From an uncultured Kouleothrix sp. (GTDB lineage Bacteria; Chloroflexota; Chloroflexia; Chloroflexales; Roseiflexaceae): a stretch of DNA of 5,970 nucleotides. The translations under genes were made by a program, and so were the position numbers. Positions 5,739 through 5,970 of this stretch are shown piece by piece. The DNA is taken from NCBI GenBank assembly GCA_937858455.1, contig CALLYN010000232.1:1-5970 (forward strand), in the 5' to 3' direction. The notes under the pieces were generated by a model. It saw only the letters and a list, made by a program, of their open reading frames with translations. It searched no databases and had not been told where the DNA came from. Every line of letters begins with the position of its first letter. Positions within the stretch are counted from its first letter, which is position 1.

Positions 5739-5970
5739 AGTTCGGACAAAAAGCGCGGCGCCAGCTCCTCGGCCAGGGCATGGGCGCGCGGATCGTCGAC
5801 ATCCATCCACCAGGCCCCCGGCCCGCTGCCAATGTCATGGGTCTGCGCGCGGCCCGCGTCGGCCAGCACCTGCATACCTTCAGACAGGCTCCCCGCCTTG
5901 CCCGCTCCAATCGCCGCGCGGATCGCGCCGGCCAGCTCGGGTGTCGCCAGAAAAGCCCCGCAGTCGACCG
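5729..5970 (-). CDS. Nucleotidyltransferase-like protein, C-terminal end (partial)
   Basis: Seventy-nine C-terminal residues are visible, beginning VDCGAFLATPEL and ending at a TAG at 5729-5731; the 5' end lies beyond the window. The pattern resembles the last part of NTP-transferase (Rossmann-like) enzymes of the inositol-1-phosphate cytidylyltransferase or sugar-phosphate nucleotidyltransferase type: a G-x-F-L-x-T-P strand, a stretch like SLSEGMQVLADAGR, a variable loop, then WWMDVDDPRAHALAEELA, matching the common W-x-D-V-D-T-P-E end in which the Asp binds metal. Such enzymes activate a phosphorylated polyol or sugar with CTP or UTP for lipid or polysaccharide synthesis. The substrate cannot be told from the tail. 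It is convergent with the DUF2141 gene and its stop overlaps that gene by 10 bases. The family assignment is moderate because the nucleotide-binding N-terminus is unseen. Confidence 0.72.
   Translation of the reverse strand, partial: VDCGAFLATPELAGAIRAAIGAGKAGSLSEGMQVLADAGRAQTHDIGSGPGAWWMDVDDPRAHALAEELAPRFLSELYG

Noticed and set aside
5091..5810. Minus-strand open frame (239 codons) opposite the DUF2141 gene
   Set aside because: No domain; the plus strand carries a signal peptide and DUF2141 motifs.

Overview
The window (about two thirds G+C) carries six protein-coding regions in two blocks that look as if they come from different lineages, plus a short open tail at the left edge and an elaborate palindromic element. 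No rRNA, tRNA, CRISPR array or transposase was seen.

Left block (about 1-4056). A small three-helix membrane protein (219-653, +) converges on a minus-strand pair: a PucR/CdaR-type transcriptional regulator (2944-4056) followed 27 bases later by a 757-residue protein ending in a CHAT caspase-like peptidase domain with its His-Cys dyad intact (643-2916). The CHAT gene and the membrane-protein gene overlap tail to tail by 11 bases. CHAT proteases are known effectors or processing enzymes in bacterial conflict and cell-suicide systems. A regulator-CHAT unit with a membrane protein alongside is therefore the most likely place here for an undescribed system. Gene content and domain style suggest a Chloroflexota-like or other multicellular or filamentous bacterium; this is from memory of families, not from a search. 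The palindrome CGATCG occurs about nine times in this block, counted by eye.

Right block (about 4058-5970). Ribulose-phosphate 3-epimerase (rpe, minus), a secreted DUF2141 protein (plus) and the 3' end of a sugar- or inositol-phosphate nucleotidyltransferase-like gene (minus). These read as alphaproteobacterial, probably sphingomonad-like. CGATCG does not occur in this block. The DUF2141 and transferase genes also converge with overlapping stops.

Between rpe and the DUF2141 gene, 4845-5079 is a 235-bp element bounded by a perfect 33-bp inverted repeat. It contains two further hairpin branches and a tandem repeat, so a single strand could fold into a multi-branched structure. A perfect TATAAT sits across its left edge, pointing toward rpe.

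The change of character falls at the 3' end of rpe (about 3960-4060), where the PucR-like gene also appears to lose the N-terminal part normal for its family. This could be a real transfer or rearrangement junction or a chimeric metagenomic assembly, and the sequence alone cannot decide. If it is real, the regulator-CHAT pair lies directly downstream of rpe on the same strand and could be co-transcribed with it.
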